The position numbers and the translations under genes are program-made. Shown in pieces: positions 15,245 through 24,318 of a DNA stretch of 64,000 nucleotides; position 1 is the stretch's first letter; the number at the start of each line of letters is the position of its first letter. A model generated the notes under the pieces. The model did not search any database, had not been told where the DNA came from, and saw only the letters and a program-made list of their open reading frames with translations. Location: the NCBI GenBank assembly GCA_964393035.1, contig CAYMRX010000007.1:62001-126000 (forward strand), read 5' to 3'. This DNA comes from Tabrizicola_A sp964393035 (GTDB lineage: Bacteria; Pseudomonadota; Alphaproteobacteria; Rhodobacterales; Rhodobacteraceae).

Positions 15245-16219
15245 TTACTGCAGCGCTTTGTCGGTGATGGCATGGGTCCATGCGCCCGCCGGCTCCGCGG
15301 TGATGACCGGGTCCGAACCGCCCGACATCAGCGCCGCCACGGTGCGGGCATAGTCCGCCTCGTCCAGCGCACCGTTCGAGCCTGCCGTCAGCTTGGCAAT
15401 CTCACCCATCATGCGCTTTTGATGTGCTTCGGTCTGGGCGCCGGTCGCGTCGTTCTCCAGAACGATCATCGCGGCCTCATCCGGGTTCGCCTCGGCCTCT
15501 TTCCAGCCCTTCATCGAGGCGCGCACAAAACGCACCATCTTGTCTTCAAAGGCCGGATCCGCAAGCTTGTCTTCCATGACATAAAGCCCGTCTTCCAGCG
15601 TGGCGACACCTTCATCCTCATATTTGAAGGTGATGAGATCATCGGGCGCAACCCCCGCGTCGATCACCTGCCAATATTCGTTATAGGTCATGGTCGACAC
15701 GCAAGCCGCCTGCTTTTGCAGCAGGGGATCGACGTTGAAGCCCTGTTTCAGCACGGTCACATCGGTGCCGTCGGTCTTCAGGCCCAGCTTGTTCATCCAG
15801 TTCAGGAACGGGTATTCGTTGCCGCCGAACCAGACGCCAAGGGTCTTGCCCTTGAAATCCGCCGGGCTGGCCACGCCGGATTCCTTCAGACAGGTCAGCA
15901 TCATTCCGCTCGATTTGAACGGCTGGGCGATGTTCACCAGCGCCAGACCCTTTTCACGCGCGGCCAAGGCCGAAGGCATCCAGTCCACGACCACATCGGC
16001 CCCGCCGCCCGCGATCACCTGCGTCGGCGCCACATCCGGGCCGCCCGGCAGGATGGTGACGTTCAGGCCTTCGGCCTCATAAAACCCTTTGGCGGCGGCC
16101 ACATAATAGCCCGCGAACTGCGCCTGCGTGACCCATTTCAACTGCAAGGTCACATCGTCAGCTGCCTGAGCGCCCGTGGCCATGGCCGCGAAAAGCGCCG
16201 AAGTGAGTAGCTTTTTCAT
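15245..16219 (-). CDS. NMT1/THI5-like ABC transporter substrate-binding protein
   Basis: 324 residues with a clear signal peptide (MKKLLTSALFAAMATGAQA, cleavage before ADD). The mature part starts with the family signature LQLKWVTQAQFAGYYVAAAKGFYEAEGL-type region (about residues 26-52). Family members bind pyrimidine-like ligands (thiamine precursors, formylaminopyrimidine). Linkage to dihydropyrimidinase suggests a pyrimidine or its breakdown product as cargo. GGAGG lies 7 bases before the ATG. Last gene of the operon. Confidence 0.87.
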   Translation of the reverse strand: MKKLLTSALFAAMATGAQAADDVTLQLKWVTQAQFAGYYVAAAKGFYEAEGLNVTILPGGPDVAPTQVIAGGGADVVVDWMPSALAAREKGLALVNIAQPFKSSGMMLTCLKESGVASPADFKGKTLGVWFGGNEYPFLNWMNKLGLKTDGTDVTVLKQGFNVDPLLQKQAACVSTMTYNEYWQVIDAGVAPDDLITFKYEDEGVATLEDGLYVMEDKLADPAFEDKMVRFVRASMKGWKEAEANPDEAAMIVLENDATGAQTEAHQKRMMGEIAKLTAGSNGALDEADYARTVAALMSGGSDPVITAEPAGAWTHAITDKALQ

Positions 16220-16259
16220 TCCAAACCTCCGTGTTGCGACCCCTTTTCCGGGGCCTTTG

Positions 16260-17105
16260 TTAAGTCCTTTGCGACGGGTGCCAAAAGGTCACCCGCTTCT
16301 CGATCATGGCCACGATACCATAGAAGGCTGACCCCGCTATGGCCGCGACAACGATTTCCGCCCAGATCATGTCCAGCGCCAGCTGGCCGATCGAGGCATT
16401 GATCCGAAACCCCATGCCCAGCGTCGGGCTGCCGAAAAATTCGGCAACGATAGCGCCGATCAGGGCAAGGGTGGAAGCAATCTTCAAGCCGTTGAAAACA
16501 AAAGGCATGGCGGCGGGCAGGCGCAGCTTGAACAGGCTTTGCCAGTAGCTTGCCGACCATGTCGCCATCAGGTCGCGTTGCATATGGTCCGACGCTTTCA
16601 GCCCCGCCACGGTGTTCACCAGCATCGGGAAGAACACCATCACCACCACCACGGCGGCCTTGGACTGCCAGTCAAAGCCGAACCACATCACCATAATCGG
16701 CGCGATGCCGACGATGGGGAGTGCGGCCACGAAATTGCCCACCGGCAACAGGCCCCGTTGCAGGAACGGGCTGCGGTCGATCAGGATCGCGGTTGCAAAG
16801 GCCGCGGCACAGCCGATGAGATAGCCCGAAAGCGCGCCCTTCACGGCGGTCTGCGCGAAATCCTCCCACAGGGTCGGCAAGCTGGTCGCCAACCGCGCCG
16901 CCACAGCCGAAGGCGGCGGCAGGATCACCGGCGAGACATTCAGCCCCCGCACCAGCCCTTCCCACAGGATCAGCACCGTCAGGCCAAAGATCACCGGCAC
17001 CGCCAGTTTTCCGCCCCGTGTCCTGGCCACAGCGGAGCCTGCCAGCCGGGTATTGATCCACCAGCAAAGCGCCCAGGCGCCAAGAGCCACCGCAAGCCAA
17101 CTCAT
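16260..17105 (-). CDS. ABC transporter permease (second of pair)
   Basis: 281 residues with about six transmembrane helices and the EAA-loop region (KASDHMQRDLMATWSASYWQ followed by LFKLRLPAAMPFVFNGLK) that contacts the ATPase, as in the SsuC/TauC/ThiX class. The start at 17105 overlaps the upstream permease stop as ATGA; a longer upstream frame is only read-through of the neighbouring gene. It forms a heterodimeric channel with the adjacent permease. Confidence 0.88.
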   Translation of the reverse strand: MSWLAVALGAWALCWWINTRLAGSAVARTRGGKLAVPVIFGLTVLILWEGLVRGLNVSPVILPPPSAVAARLATSLPTLWEDFAQTAVKGALSGYLIGCAAAFATAILIDRSPFLQRGLLPVGNFVAALPIVGIAPIMVMWFGFDWQSKAAVVVVMVFFPMLVNTVAGLKASDHMQRDLMATWSASYWQSLFKLRLPAAMPFVFNGLKIASTLALIGAIVAEFFGSPTLGMGFRINASIGQLALDMIWAEIVVAAIAGSAFYGIVAMIEKRVTFWHPSQRT

Positions 17106-17983
17106 CGCGCCATCCCCATACGTTTCAAGGTTCGCCGCTCCATGGCGCCGATCAGCATCACCATGCCCGCCGCGACAATCGCCGCTGCGAACAGGGCCGC
17201 CCAGATCTGCACGGTTTGCCCGTAATAGCTGCCACTCAGCAGCCGCGCGCCAAGGCCCGCAACCGCCCCGGTCGGCAATTCGCCGACAATCGCGCCCACA
17301 AGGCTTGCCGCCATGCCGACTTTCAAAGAGGTGAACAGGTAAGGCATCGAGGCCGGAAGCCGCAGCTTCCAAAACGCTTCCGAGGCGCTGGCATTATAGG
17401 TTTTCAACAGGTCCAACTGCATCTGATCGGGGCTACGCAGGCCCTTGACCATGCCGACGACGACCGGGAAGAACGACAGGTAAGCCGAAATGATCGCCTT
17501 TGGCACCAGCCCCTGAAGACCGACCGAATTCAAGACCACGATGATCATCGGCGCGATGGCCAGAATGGGAATGGTCTGCGACGCAATCGCCCAAGGCATC
17601 ACGCTCATGTCCATTGCACGGTTGTGCAAAATGCCGACGGCCAGCAAAATCCCCAGCCCCGTGCCGATGGCAAAGCCCAAAAGCGTGGCCGAGAGCGTCA
17701 CCCAGCCATGATAGACCAACGACCGCTTTGAACTTGGCGCCATGCCGAAGGTGGTTTTCACCAACTCCCCCGCCACCTGATGCGGCGCGGGCAGAACCGG
17801 GCGCTCCTGGCTCCATGTCTCGGCAATCAGCGCCACACCGGAGGCGGGCGCAATCCCTGCCCGTTCCGCCTGATCGTAAACCCAAGCCCGGTTCAACCCC
17901 ACGGCGGCGGCATACCAAAGCGCGATGATCGCGGCGACAACGGTCAGCACGGGAAGCAGATGTTTCATGGCCCCGCCCATCAT
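17102..17983 (-). CDS. ABC transporter permease (first of pair)
   Basis: 293 residues with an N-terminal helix, a periplasmic segment of about 70 residues, then the permease core with an EAA loop (SPDQMQLDLLKTYNASASEAFWKLRLPAS, about residues 185-213). The start at 17983 was chosen because its ATG overlaps the stop of the DMT-like gene as ATGA. Homologous in layout to the following permease, so the pair arose by duplication. Inner membrane; partners are the ATPase at 18312-19112 and the substrate-binding protein. Confidence 0.87.
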   Translation of the reverse strand: MMGGAMKHLLPVLTVVAAIIALWYAAAVGLNRAWVYDQAERAGIAPASGVALIAETWSQERPVLPAPHQVAGELVKTTFGMAPSSKRSLVYHGWVTLSATLLGFAIGTGLGILLAVGILHNRAMDMSVMPWAIASQTIPILAIAPMIIVVLNSVGLQGLVPKAIISAYLSFFPVVVGMVKGLRSPDQMQLDLLKTYNASASEAFWKLRLPASMPYLFTSLKVGMAASLVGAIVGELPTGAVAGLGARLLSGSYYGQTVQIWAALFAAAIVAAGMVMLIGAMERRTLKRMGMAR

Positions 17984-18315
17984 TGCACCGCCCCCTTGGG
18001 CCAGCCGATCAGCGCCACGGCAACGACGCCCAGTGCGATACCGGTCCATTGCATCTGGCTCGGGCGTTCGGCAAAGAACAGCACGGCCACCAGCGTCGCC
18101 AAGACCAGTTGCAGCACAGCCGAGATGGAAATCGCCACCGCCATCCCGCTTTCGCGCATCAGGCGCACCATCAAAAGGTTGCCCGCCCCATAAAGCGCCA
18201 GAGAGGCCACAATCAGCCAGATCTGCCCGCTGTTGACATAGGCGCGCAAGGCGCTGGCGGCGACCAGAAAAATCGCCATCGCGCCCGCCAGAAATGCCAT
18301 GCCCCCGCCGGTCAT
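17980..18315 (-). CDS. Small DMT/EamA-type four-helix membrane protein
   Basis: 111 residues with four hydrophobic helices and the half-length layout of EamA/EmrE-type drug/metabolite transporters (GIALGVVAVALIGWPKG at the end). ATGA overlaps on both sides place it firmly inside the ABC transporter operon between ATPase and permeases. A half-size DMT protein would need to dimerise; it may export a product such as beta-alanine or act with the ABC system. That role is inference from position only. Confidence 0.72.
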   Translation of the reverse strand: MTGGGMAFLAGAMAIFLVAASALRAYVNSGQIWLIVASLALYGAGNLLMVRLMRESGMAVAISISAVLQLVLATLVAVLFFAERPSQMQWTGIALGVVAVALIGWPKGAVQ

Positions 18316-19112
18316 ACCGCGTCTCCATGACCGGCGCGCAATCCCTCGCGCACGCGGTGCGAGATTTCGATGAATTCGCGGCTGTCGCGGATGTCCAAGG
18401 GGCGCTCACGCGGCAGCGGGCTGTCGATCACATCGGTGATGCGGCCCGGACGGGGCGACATCACCACAATCTTGGTGGACAGATAAACCGCCTCGGGGAT
18501 CGAGTGCGTCACAAAACCGATGGTCTTGCCGGTGCGCGACCAAAGCTTCAGCACTTCCTCGTTCAGGTGATCGCGCACGATCTCGTCCAAGGCACCGAAA
18601 GGCTCGTCCATCAGCAAGATATCGGCGTCAAAGGCCAAAGCGCGGGCAATCGAGGCCCGCTGCTGCATGCCCCCCGAAAGCTGCCAGGGGAATTTCTTGC
18701 CGAAGCCCGAAAGTTCCACCAGATCCAGCACCCGCGCCACGCGCTCATCCTGTTCGGCCTTGGAAAAGCCCATGATTTCCAAGGGCAGCTTGATGTTCCC
18801 GGCAATCGTGCGCCACGGATAAAGCCCTGCGGCCTGAAACACATAGCCGTAAGCCCGCTTACGCCGCGCCTCATCGGGCGACATGCCATTCACCGTCAGC
18901 GTGCCGCCCGTCGGCGTTTCCAAGGCGGCGACCGCACGCAGGAAGGTGGTCTTGCCACAGCCCGACGGCCCGATGAAGGACACGAAATCCCCCTTGTTGA
19001 TGGTCAGGTCCACATCCTTCAGGGCATGAACCGGCCCGTCATTGGTTTCAAACACCAATTGCAGGTTCTTGGCCTCGATCACAGGAGAGGCGGTCACTGT
19101 ATCCTTCATCAT
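18312..19112 (-). CDS. ABC transporter ATP-binding protein (SsuB/TauB/ThiZ class)
   Basis: 266 residues from the ATG at 19112, which overlaps the dihydropyrimidinase stop as ATGA. Walker A GPSGCGKTT (about residues 48-56), Q-loop VFQAAGLYPW, signature LSGGMQQR, Walker B ILLMDEPFGALD and H-loop VTHSIPEA are all present. It powers uptake through the two permeases encoded downstream; class and neighbours suggest a nitrogenous heterocycle substrate. Confidence 0.92.
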   Translation of the reverse strand: MMKDTVTASPVIEAKNLQLVFETNDGPVHALKDVDLTINKGDFVSFIGPSGCGKTTFLRAVAALETPTGGTLTVNGMSPDEARRKRAYGYVFQAAGLYPWRTIAGNIKLPLEIMGFSKAEQDERVARVLDLVELSGFGKKFPWQLSGGMQQRASIARALAFDADILLMDEPFGALDEIVRDHLNEEVLKLWSRTGKTIGFVTHSIPEAVYLSTKIVVMSPRPGRITDVIDSPLPRERPLDIRDSREFIEISHRVREGLRAGHGDAV

Positions 19113-20563
19113 ACCCCCGTCGGCGACATGCCGGAGCGTTGGACGGGCCGCGGCGCCGTCAGGTCTTTCCATGCGCTCAAGGCCCGGTTGACCGCAGGGC
19201 GCGCCTCGCGGGCAACAAACTGGCCATGGCCTTCCTTGCCGATCACCTTGCCATCCTCATAGCCCACACGGCCCCGCGACAGCGTATAGCGCGGCAGGCC
19301 AACCACCTTTTGACCTTCGAACACGTTGTAATCAATCGCCGATTGCTGGGTCTTGGCCGAAATGGTCTTTTCCTTTTTCGGATCCCAGACCACCAGGTCG
19401 GCATCCGCGCCGACCAGAACCGCCCCCTTCTTCGGATAGCAATTCAGGATCTTGGCGATATTGGTCGAGGTGACGGCCACGAATTCGTTCGGCGTCAAGC
19501 GCCCGGTGTTCACCCCATGGGTCCAGAGCATCGGCATGCGGTCCTCAAGGCCCCCCGTCCCGTTCGGGATCTGGGCGAAGGACTTCAACCCGAAGCGTTT
19601 TTGCTCGGTGGTAAAGGCGCAATGGTCGGTGGCGACCACAGACAGCGATCCCGATTGCAACCCGGCCCACAGGCTGTCCTGATGGCGCTTGTTGCGGAAG
19701 GGCGGCGACATCACGCGGCGCGCGGCATGGTCCCAATCGGGGTTGAAATACTCGCTTTCATCCAGCGTCAGGTGCTGGATCAGCGGCTCGCCCCAGACCC
19801 GTTTGCCCTGTTGGCGCGCGCGCCGGATGGCCTCATGCGCATCCTCGCAGGAGGTATGCACGACATACAAGGGCACGCCGGCCATATCGGCGATCATGAT
19901 GGCGCGGTTCGTGGCCTCGCCCTCCACCTGCGGCGGCCGGGAATAGGCGTGGGCCTCGGGGCCGGTATTGCCCTCGGCAATCAGCTTGGCGGTCAGTTCG
20001 GCCACCACATCGCCGTTTTCGGCATGCACCATGGCAAGGCCGCCCAAATCGCCAACCCGTTTGAAGGATTGATACATTTCATCATCGTTGACCATCAAGG
20101 CGCCCTTGTAGGCCATGAAATGCTTGAAGCTGGTCATGCCCGCCTTGACGGACAATTCCATATCCTCCCACACCTTCTGGCCCCACCAGGTGATCGCCAT
20201 GTGATAGGAATAATCGCAATGCGCGCGGCCCGATTTGTTGTGCCACATTTGGGCGGCATCCATCAGCCCCTGCCCCTGCCCCGGCAGCACGAAATCCACC
20301 ACCATCGTGGTGCCGCCCGACACCGCCGCACGGGTGCCGGACTCAAAGTCATCCGAGGAATAGGTGCCCATGAAGGGCATCTCCAGATGCGTATGCGGAT
20401 CGATCCCGCCCGGCATCACATAACAGCCCGTGGCATCCAGCGTGGTGTCGCCCTTCAGCCCCTTGCCGATCTCGGTGATGACCCCGCCTTCGATGCGGAC
20501 ATCGGCCTCATAGCTGAGATCCGCTGTGACGATGGTGCCGTTCTTGATAACCGTGCTGGACAT
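19109..20563 (-). CDS. hydA: Dihydropyrimidinase (D-hydantoinase)
   Basis: 484 residues from the ATG at 20563, which has GGAGG 8 bases upstream. Binuclear zinc amidohydrolase with DPHTHLEMPF (first metal His pair), the carboxylated lysine region TSFKHFMAYKG, metal histidines in VHAENGD and VVHTSCEDA, and the catalytic Asp in ATDHCAF. It opens dihydrouracil/dihydrothymine to N-carbamoyl-beta-amino acids, the second step of reductive pyrimidine catabolism. The carbamoyl hydrolase for the next step is two genes upstream; the first enzyme, dihydropyrimidine dehydrogenase, is not in this window. Confidence 0.94.
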   Translation of the reverse strand: MSSTVIKNGTIVTADLSYEADVRIEGGVITEIGKGLKGDTTLDATGCYVMPGGIDPHTHLEMPFMGTYSSDDFESGTRAAVSGGTTMVVDFVLPGQGQGLMDAAQMWHNKSGRAHCDYSYHMAITWWGQKVWEDMELSVKAGMTSFKHFMAYKGALMVNDDEMYQSFKRVGDLGGLAMVHAENGDVVAELTAKLIAEGNTGPEAHAYSRPPQVEGEATNRAIMIADMAGVPLYVVHTSCEDAHEAIRRARQQGKRVWGEPLIQHLTLDESEYFNPDWDHAARRVMSPPFRNKRHQDSLWAGLQSGSLSVVATDHCAFTTEQKRFGLKSFAQIPNGTGGLEDRMPMLWTHGVNTGRLTPNEFVAVTSTNIAKILNCYPKKGAVLVGADADLVVWDPKKEKTISAKTQQSAIDYNVFEGQKVVGLPRYTLSRGRVGYEDGKVIGKEGHGQFVAREARPAVNRALSAWKDLTAPRPVQRSGMSPTGV

Positions 20564-20588
20564 CTTCGTTCCTCCCTTTGCCACGCCC

Positions 20589-21722
20589 TCAGGCGGCATC
20601 TTTTTCTTCATCGCCATCGTCGGCGGGCAGGTCTTCGATTGCCACCGGACGCAGGCGCTGTTCCGTCTCTTGTTCAAGCCAGCCCAACGACGCGTGGCGG
20701 TCCTCATCACTCATCTCGGGCCAAGGATCGCCGGTCAGGAACCCGGCCCCGGCCAGCGCGGCCGAAATCGCCGGGCGTGAAGGCTCCAGATAGATCAGGT
20801 TCGGATTGCGCAGTTTTTTCGGCGCATGGATCGAGGCGATCTGTTGGAGCCTCAGCACCTTGCCGCCCAGAAACCATTCCAGATGATCGCAAATCTGCGA
20901 AAACACCGGAGAGCGGCGGCGCTGGATCACCGCCACCTTGCAGCCCGCCTGCCCCGCCATCGCAAGAAGATGGAAGGGAGAGCCTTCGGTGCCAACGACA
21001 TGGCTGGCGGCGCGGAACATCGCCACCTGTTCGGCCAGCTTGTGATCCTCGGGCCGGATCACCTCATAGCCTGCGGCGGCAAAGAGCGCCTCTAGCCCCT
21101 GTTCGCCCAAGATCATCCCCCGGCGCGCGGGCTGGCCGGTGCGGGTGATATAGAACCGGCGGCCCGCGCCATCCGGGGCGACCTGCGCCAGTTTTTCCCG
21201 CAGAAAGCTGCGCGCCTCGGGGCGGCCGTTCAGCAATTCGCCCGACCCAAGCCCTTGTTCCGCCAGCAAAAGTCGATCCACCGTCACCGGGGTGTCAAGC
21301 ACCGTCACCGGCGGCAGGCCCAACAAGGCCGCCATCTGCGAGAAAAGCCGGGCGCAATGTTTCACCTTGTCAAAGGGCCGGGCAAAGAACAGCACGCCCG
21401 CCACATCGGCGCGGCCCTGCAAAGCCCAAAGCCGCCCGGTGCCTTCGACCAGCATATGCCCGAAATGGCCCGAGAGGATACCGCCGAACAGATAGGTTCC
21501 GGCCAGATGCCGCGTGGCCACACGGGGTTCGGGAAAGGCATTGATCGCCTGCGCGGCGCTCCCGCCAAAGCACAGGCTTTCCGGCACGGGCTCGCCCCCC
21601 GCAAACACCCCGCAAGGCTGCGGCCGTTCCGGCCCCGCAGGCGGCACCAGCAAAGCCCCCGCAACCTCGCGCAGGCGTCCAGCCAGCGGGATTGTCGGAT
21701 CAAGGGGCAAGGTCTGGCTCAT
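20589..21722 (-). CDS. Glycosyltransferase family 61 (DUF563) protein
   Basis: 377 residues with the GT61 layout: a GGILSGHFGHMLVEGTGRLWAL-type segment (about residues 79-100), ARPFDKVKHCARLF in the middle, and the C-terminal hallmark GTEGSPFHLLAMA (about residues 244-256). AAAGGA precedes the ATG. GT61 enzymes move sugars onto glycans; nothing in the pathway around it needs one. It lies 18 bases after the carbamoyl hydrolase and 25 bases before dihydropyrimidinase on the same strand, so it is co-transcribed with pyrimidine genes, an odd placement. Confidence 0.78.
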   Translation of the reverse strand: MSQTLPLDPTIPLAGRLREVAGALLVPPAGPERPQPCGVFAGGEPVPESLCFGGSAAQAINAFPEPRVATRHLAGTYLFGGILSGHFGHMLVEGTGRLWALQGRADVAGVLFFARPFDKVKHCARLFSQMAALLGLPPVTVLDTPVTVDRLLLAEQGLGSGELLNGRPEARSFLREKLAQVAPDGAGRRFYITRTGQPARRGMILGEQGLEALFAAAGYEVIRPEDHKLAEQVAMFRAASHVVGTEGSPFHLLAMAGQAGCKVAVIQRRRSPVFSQICDHLEWFLGGKVLRLQQIASIHAPKKLRNPNLIYLEPSRPAISAALAGAGFLTGDPWPEMSDEDRHASLGWLEQETEQRLRPVAIEDLPADDGDEEKDAA

Positions 21723-21740
21723 GGGCGCGTCCTTTGATCT

Positions 21741-22997
21741 TCAGCCAACCACCTGCGCCACATCCAAAACCGCATGGAGCAGCACATCCGTTCCTGCCGC
21801 CGCCCATTCCGGGCTGATCTTTTCCGCCTCATTATGCGACAGCCCATCCACACAAGGGCACATGATCATCACCGTCGGCGCGACGCGGTTGATCCAGCAG
21901 GCATCATGCCCCGCGCCCGAGACGATATCCATATGGGAAAGCCCAAGTTTTTCAGCCGATTGCCGGACGATCTTCACAAGGCCCGCATCAAAGGTCACCG
22001 GGTCGAAATGGCCGACATCCTCGATCGCGCAGCCAAGGCCCAACTCGGCCGCCACGGCATGGGCGGCGCGCATCACCTCGGCCTTCATCGCATCCAGTTT
22101 GCCCTGTTCGGGGCTGCGGATATCGACGGTGAAAACCACCTTGCCGGGGATCACGTTGCGCGAATTCGGGAAGACCTTGACCTGCCCCACCGCGCCCACC
22201 GCATTCGGCTGATGGCTCATGGCGATCTGATGCACGCGTTCGGTGATGCGCGCCATGCCAAGGCCCGCATTGACGCGCATGTTCATCGGGGTTGACCCGG
22301 TATGCGCATCCTTGCCGGTCAGGGTGATTTCCAGCCACCACAACCCCTGCCCATGGGTCACAACGCCGATATCGCGGCCCTCGGCCTCCAGAATCGGGCC
22401 CTGTTCGATGTGCAGTTCCAGCATCGCATGCATCTTGCGGGCGCCGACCGTCTCGATTCCCTCCCAGCCGATGCGCTTCAACTCCTCGCCAAAGACCTTG
22501 CCGTCCAAGTCCTTGCGGCCCTTGGCATAATCCTCGGTATGGATACCGGCAAAAACGCCAGAGGCCAGCATCGCCGGGGCAAAGCGCGCACCTTCCTCAT
22601 TGGTCCAGTTGGTCACCACAACAGGGTGCTTGGTCTTGATGCCAAGGTCGTTCATTGACCGAACAACCTCCAAAGCGCCCAGAACCCCCAGAACCCCGTC
22701 ATATTTGCCGCCCGTCGGCTGGGTATCCAGATGCGAGCCCATGTAAACCGGCAAGGCGGCGGGGTCTGTTCCGGCCCGCGTTGCAAACATGTTGCCCATG
22801 GTATCGACGCCCATGGTCATGCCCGCCGCCTCGCACCAGCTCTGGAACAGGTGGCGGCCCTCACCGTCGGCATCGGTCAGGGTCTGCCGGTTGCAGCCCC
22901 CGGCAATGCCCGGCCCGATCAGCGCCATTTCCTCAAGGCTGTCCCAAAGACGCGCGGAATTGATGCGGATGTTTTCACCCGGAGCGGCCATATCCAT
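21741..22997 (-). CDS. Zn-dependent M20-family carbamoyl amidohydrolase, probable beta-ureidopropionase
   Basis: 418 residues, the usual size of the hydantoinase/carbamoylase amidase family. Metal-site motifs: GSHLDTQPTGGKYDG (about residues 88-102), NEEGARF with the catalytic/metal Glu, ELHIEQGPILE, and GAGHDACWINRVAPTVMIMCP near the C-terminus with SHNEAE after it. With dihydropyrimidinase in the same operon it most likely cleaves N-carbamoyl-beta-alanine to beta-alanine, CO2 and NH3. Allantoate amidohydrolase is the alternative family member but lacks contextual support. GGGAGA precedes the ATG; Met3 is an alternative start. Confidence 0.88.
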   Translation of the reverse strand: MDMAAPGENIRINSARLWDSLEEMALIGPGIAGGCNRQTLTDADGEGRHLFQSWCEAAGMTMGVDTMGNMFATRAGTDPAALPVYMGSHLDTQPTGGKYDGVLGVLGALEVVRSMNDLGIKTKHPVVVTNWTNEEGARFAPAMLASGVFAGIHTEDYAKGRKDLDGKVFGEELKRIGWEGIETVGARKMHAMLELHIEQGPILEAEGRDIGVVTHGQGLWWLEITLTGKDAHTGSTPMNMRVNAGLGMARITERVHQIAMSHQPNAVGAVGQVKVFPNSRNVIPGKVVFTVDIRSPEQGKLDAMKAEVMRAAHAVAAELGLGCAIEDVGHFDPVTFDAGLVKIVRQSAEKLGLSHMDIVSGAGHDACWINRVAPTVMIMCPCVDGLSHNEAEKISPEWAAAGTDVLLHAVLDVAQVVG

Positions 22998-23044
22998 TCT
23001 CCCTGAGCCACGGGGTCTTCATGCCCCTTGCGGCGAATCTTTTT

Positions 23045-23060
23045 CTGACCGTATGGTCAG
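23045..23060. promoter_or_regulatory. RutR-like operator 1 (CTGACC-GTAT-GGTCAG)
   Basis: Perfect 6-4-6 palindrome in the 110-bp divergent spacer between the carbamoyl hydrolase and the RutR-like gene. It matches the TGACC-N4-GGTCA core of the RutR consensus TTGACCANNTGGTCAA. Confidence 0.75.
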
Positions 23061-23078
23061 GTTGAAGCGCACCACACC

Positions 23079-23094
23079 CTGACCAAACGGTCAA
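23079..23094. promoter_or_regulatory. RutR-like operator 2 (CTGACC-AAAC-GGTCAA)
   Basis: Second copy of the TGACC-N4-GGTCA palindrome, 34 bp after the first and 13 bp before the RutR-like ATG. Two sites separated by about three helical turns suggest cooperative control of both divergent transcripts. Confidence 0.75.
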
Positions 23095-23107
23095 CGAAAA
23101 TCTGAAC

Positions 23108-23740
23108 ATGGCCGAACAAGCCCGCCCCCTTCGCCGCAATGAGATCCGCCAGCAGAATGAAACGCTCATTCTTCAGGCGGCGGAAAAGGTCTTTGCCGAG
23201 GCTGGCTTTGGCGGCGCCACCATGCAACTGATCGCCGATGTGGCGGGCCTGCCCAAGGCCAACCTGCATTACTACTTTCCCACCAAGGAAGACCTTTACC
23301 GCCGCGTGGTGCAGAACATCTTTGAAATCTGGCTGCATGCCGCCGACAGCATGGACAAGGCCCCCGGCCCGGTCGAAGGCATCGGCGCCTATATCGACGC
23401 CAAGATGGAAATCTCGCGCCGTCACGCCGATGGCTCCAAGGTCTGGGCCTCCGAAGTGATGCACGGCGCCCCGGTCATTCAGGACTATCTGGAAACCACC
23501 TTGCGCGATTGGACCACGGGCCGCGCCGCGCTGATCCGCGCCTGGATCGACGCGGGCAAGATGGCGGAGGTGGACCCTGAACATCTGCTTTACATGCTTT
23601 GGGCCACCACCCAGCACTATGCCGATTTTGGCCATCAGATCGAAACGCTGAACGGCGGAAAACCCCTGACCAACGCGCAATGGCAGGCGGCCAAGGATTC
23701 GGTCAAGTCCATGATCCTGCGCGGGATCGGCGCGATTTAG
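23108..23740 (+). CDS. TetR-family regulator, RutR-like (copy 1)
   Basis: 210 residues. N-terminal TetR helix-turn-helix at about residues 18-65 (ILQAAEKVFAEAGFGGATMQLIADVAGLPKANLHYYFPTKEDLY). The C-terminal part has the RutR-type WASEVMHGAPVIQDYL and LYMLWATTQHYADFGHQI segments that form the uracil/thymine pocket. It is transcribed divergently from the pyrimidine operon across two RutR-like boxes, so it probably represses that operon and itself until a pyrimidine binds. Confidence 0.87.
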   Translation: MAEQARPLRRNEIRQQNETLILQAAEKVFAEAGFGGATMQLIADVAGLPKANLHYYFPTKEDLYRRVVQNIFEIWLHAADSMDKAPGPVEGIGAYIDAKMEISRRHADGSKVWASEVMHGAPVIQDYLETTLRDWTTGRAALIRAWIDAGKMAEVDPEHLLYMLWATTQHYADFGHQIETLNGGKPLTNAQWQAAKDSVKSMILRGIGAI

Positions 23741-23790
23741 CCTGCACAAACCCTGCGGCTGTGCCATGCTGGCCGAAAATGGAGCCTGCC

Positions 23791-24255
23791 ATGTCCGCCC
23801 CCAGCCTTGAAGATTTGAACGCCGAAGCCACCCGCCTGATCCTGCCGCGCTTTGCTGAGGCCGAGGCCCTGCATCTGGGCGAATTGCTCGTCAGCCTCGC
23901 GCGGGATCGCAGGCACCCGGTGGTCATCAATATCCGCAGCGCCGACCGCACCTTGTTTCACGCCGCCCTTCCCGGCTCTGCCCCGCTGAATGACCTCTGG
24001 GCCAGGCGCAAATCCAACACGGCGCTGCGCTTTCATGAGGCCTCGCTCATGGTCGGCACGCGCAACCGCGAGAAAGGTGAAACCCTGGCCAAACATGGGC
24101 TGGACAGCGCCGATCATGCCGACCATGGCGGCGCGGTTCCCATTCGGGTGGCCGGGGTGGGTCTGGTGGCGGTGGTCACGATTTCCGGCTTGCCACAGGT
24201 CGAGGATCACAGACTGGCCATTGAAGGGCTGGAACTTCTTTTGGCCAACATTTAA
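23791..24255 (+). CDS. UPF0303 / heme-degrading-domain (HbpS/GlcG-like) protein
   Basis: 154 residues from the ATG at 23791 with GGAG 6 bases before it. Contains the UPF0303 features VVINIRSADRTLFHAALPGSAP-like segment (about residues 45-66), WARRKSNTALRFHEASL, and GGAVPIRVAGVGLVAVVTISGLPQVEDH near the C-terminus. The fold is the GlcG/HbpS type, which binds small ligands including heme; the biochemical role is not established. It lies between two RutR-like genes and 50 bases after the first, probably in one transcript. Confidence 0.82.
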   Translation: MSAPSLEDLNAEATRLILPRFAEAEALHLGELLVSLARDRRHPVVINIRSADRTLFHAALPGSAPLNDLWARRKSNTALRFHEASLMVGTRNREKGETLAKHGLDSADHADHGGAVPIRVAGVGLVAVVTISGLPQVEDHRLAIEGLELLLANI

Positions 24256-24318
24256 GGCCGGACAGGTTCAGAACACGGTGCCGTTTGCGTCCCCCCGCCC
24301 TAGCGTTGAAGACCAATC

